Assembly (NCBI GenBank): GCA_920105625.2
Contig: OV050030.1
Location: 429,566,240 to 429,630,239, forward strand
Origin: Clusia tigrina
Taxonomy: Eukaryota > Arthropoda > Insecta > Diptera > Clusiidae
Direction of reading: 5' to 3'
Length of the DNA: 64,000 nucleotides
Positions 61,805 to 64,000 of this stretch are shown here, in pieces. A program made the position numbers and the translations under genes. The notes beneath the pieces were generated by a model, which was not told the origin of the DNA, did not search any database, and saw only the letters and a list, made by a program, of their open reading frames with translations. Position 1 is the first letter of the stretch. Every line of letters starts with the position of its first letter.

Positions 61805-61850
61805 TATATAAAAACAGTTAGTGGTTGGAGGAATACAGTCAGTGGCTGGA
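61805..61850 (+). promoter_or_regulatory. Core-promoter-like TATA plus initiator
   Basis: TATATAAAAA at 61805-61814, then TCAGTG at 61839-61844, about 34 bp after the TATAAAA. A fly initiator is TCAGTY. A short upstream frame (ATG at 61855) and an A-rich leader follow. No coding exon can be tied to it. Confidence 0.4.
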
Positions 61851-63649
61851 CGCGATGAAAACGCTTTCCTCTGCATGCAGCAGAGGGGGAAAGTGGGTGC
61901 GTCACACTTGTGTTTAAAGTGAATTGTGCTTAAATTAACTCGATTGTGTGCGTAGTAACAAATCAAATGTATCGAAAAAAGTGCGTGTGAAAAGATAAAT
62001 TACGCTCCCTCTCCACACCTAATGAAAACAATACAACAAATAAACAGCACTCGGAAAGACCAGAAACGCATAAAAGCGCTCGGGACACAAATCAAGCTAA
62101 TAACGATGAATAAATATAATATGGGCAAATTTGAAGCAAAACGAAAACGGACGCGTACTCAGACAGTCAGCCATACTCATAAACAAAGCAACATTAACCG
62201 GATAAATAAACTCCAAATTAGAGCGTTAACCAAACAAGGTATCCTTTGTGTCGAACGCAATGAAACCCTGCCTGGCGATATGCTACTTTCCCACATTTCA
62301 CAACGGGGTGTTAAATTTGAATGGAGCAACTTCAAAAAACTTTGAATAAAATATGTGAAAAGTGGGGTATGAGATAAATGGGGAAAAGGAGAAGCAAAAC
62401 AAAGTAAATTAACAATAGAATAGAATAGTAAATTATCTCTCTCATCTCCAAATGAGTGTGCCACAGACAAAGTTTGCTAGCAACTCCCAGTGCTCCGCTC
62501 ACTCTTATACCACAACGAGTTCTTGGATCCCAAGTACATCAATTCACGGCAATTAGCTTGCTTACAGACAACTAACCAGCTGCTTTTCTTCTTCCGTTTG
62601 AGCTCTGCTCGTGAGATTTTTACTTGTTTCCAATTAACCAAGGAAATGAGGTCGTAACATTTGGAGCTGCAGGTACAAGAAATTACATATGAGAATGCTA
62701 TGATCAGTGACGTTAGGATGTGCTGGCATTCTTCATTAGCTACTAGTGTGGAGAAGAATTCCTTTATCTTCATTCTCCACCTGGCTGGAAGTATTTGTTT
62801 ACTGCTCTTTAGATTTACGATGACATTTTCAGACTAACAATCATACAAGCCAGCTGCCACTCTTCAACGTGTTAATGACTGCATGCCCACCGCAGCCAAA
62901 GAATGGTGCTCTCACACCTACACCCACACTCACTACCACATCAGGTCATCTAAACTGTGCACCCCCGTTTAATGATCGTTAATTCTCATCATTACGCTTT
63001 AGCATTAAAAAGGGAAAAAAATCATTGGTTGCGTGTTTATCTCCACTCTGGCATTGGTAGTAACAATGCCAGCGGCTGCCTTATTGTGGGGGTCTGGCTT
63101 TATTGTACTGGCTGCAATGATAAGCGGATAATTTACTTTTAATTTCAGGCAATTCCCGTTTGCGTGTTTAGCTACAAGGATCCCGTAAGTAGCCTGCAGG
63201 CAGCTTAGGAATTGCGCATTGAACTCGGAAAAACTTGAACTGAAATAAAGTGAGGATACACCAGTCAATCGAAATACCATTCTTATTACTCCAATGAATA
63301 GCTCTTAATGACAATAACTACAACAACTACAACAACTACAACACCTGCAATGTCAGCATCGGTAAAAACGATAGTCTAATTGTCAGGCAAACAAGTGAGG
63401 CACTTTAGCGTTAAGCTTCAGCACTATGGTGAAGGGTATTCAAACTACCTTAAGTATGTATGATAAATGGAAGAGCGGACTTGGTGGTGACAAATAAACG
63501 ATAGCAGCAGCAATTCAAGACGTGTTCTGATGCCGATTTTATATATGCAAGTCTGAATTGTTTTTTTTTTCTCGGAACAGCTAGTCATATGTAGCACTCA
63601 GACATCATCACATCCATTGCACTGTATTTGACGTTCCATTTTTATTCTT

Positions 63650-64000
63650 CTTTGAATCTACCCGATTTCTGAACAAACCTTAGTAGATCCTGTGCCACTA
63701 AGCAGCCAAAATTTGCACTACTTAGGATGTCAGTGTCAAATACTTCGAACCCAATTCTAGCGAAAGCGGGGCATTGTCAACCGTCTCATCTTTCTCTTCA
63801 CAAGCCTGCAAAACTGCACTGCATGCAATGCCTATCTTTTGCATATGCTTAGCCCATACAAAATGACCTGTCATCAGTCCTACCAGAAGTCTGCAGTCTG
63901 TCCTACCAAGTGACAGAAGAAGCCTTGAGGTTCTATCTGAAATAGCAGGCACCATAGCCCATCTGCTGCCTCTTATAGCCCCCCATTCTGTGCACGGGCA
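63650..64000 (-). mobile_element. LINE RNase H C-terminal fragment, runs off right edge
   Basis: Minus-strand reading RTSRLLLSLGRTDCRLLVGL and MTGHFVWAKHMQKIGIACSA ... QACEEKDETV is the conserved segment after RNase H in Jockey/LOA-type LINEs, up to the start of the Cys/His cluster (CxxCxEExET). The final His/Cys part is lost to a frame change after ETVDNAP. Confidence 0.72.

Larger units (their letters stand above)
60521..63640. other. Intergenic stretch near the right edge
   Basis: Apart from a possible BEL integrase piece (61027-61218) and a TATA/Inr promoter-like site (61805-61850) I see no supported gene. A 107-codon frame at 62022-62345, basic and Asn/Lys-rich, follows the promoter-like site and could be a first exon or 5' UTR. 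I cannot decide. A short CAACTA repeat lies near 63310-63345. Confidence 0.4.

Overview
The window is eukaryotic nuclear DNA from an insect, most likely a higher fly. Genes are split by GT-AG introns, exon phases match across introns, and the intergenic DNA is AT-rich, with ACATATGTATGTAC-type simple repeats and long (TA)n tracts. Transposons of typically dipteran kinds (errantivirus, BEL/Pao, I-like and LOA/Jockey-like LINEs, Helitron, PIF/Harbinger, Tigger) fill much of it. A true fruit fly (Tephritidae) or close relative is my inference, not something the sequence proves.

Three host genes can be supported. (1) On the minus strand, 7997 down to 3723, five consecutive phase-matched exons encode 861 residues of a very serine-rich, probably disordered protein. 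The gene runs off both the exons seen and probably the left edge. I do not recognise it. (2) On the plus strand, 9629-19429, a four-exon gene encodes a 173-residue secreted, GPI-anchored Ly6/uPAR (three-finger) protein. Its 8-kb second intron holds a young, internally deleted endogenous retrovirus and a Harbinger transposase relic. (3) On the plus strand, 32687-34862, an eight-exon gene encodes a 487-residue protein with a disordered N-terminus and a well-conserved-looking C-terminal half that I cannot name.

The rest is mostly transposon debris. 11904-15833 is an errantivirus (gypsy/yoyo type, minus strand) with two 289-bp LTRs differing at one base, an intact lysine-type primer site and polypurine tract, a broken gag, almost no pol and a full env frame. 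22150-23456, 36120-36895 and 63650-64000 are LOA/Jockey-like LINE RNase H fragments. 42130-42651 is a MITE with clear inverted ends and a TTA target duplication. 42820-57480 is a nested graveyard: an I-like LINE cut by a BEL/Pao element, a second I-like LINE with ORF1 and ORF2 on the minus strand, a Tigger (pogo) transposase, further I-like pieces, and a CR1/Rex-like reverse transcriptase split by a 520-bp solo LTR with a perfect 5-bp target duplication. 59250-60220 is a Helitron helicase relic.

The most striking signal is a pair of related solo LTRs (57529-57988 and 58799-59205, minus strand). Their promoters carry arrays of perfect alternating GAA/TTC heat-shock elements directly upstream of a TATA box, so this LTR family looks built like a heat-shock gene promoter.
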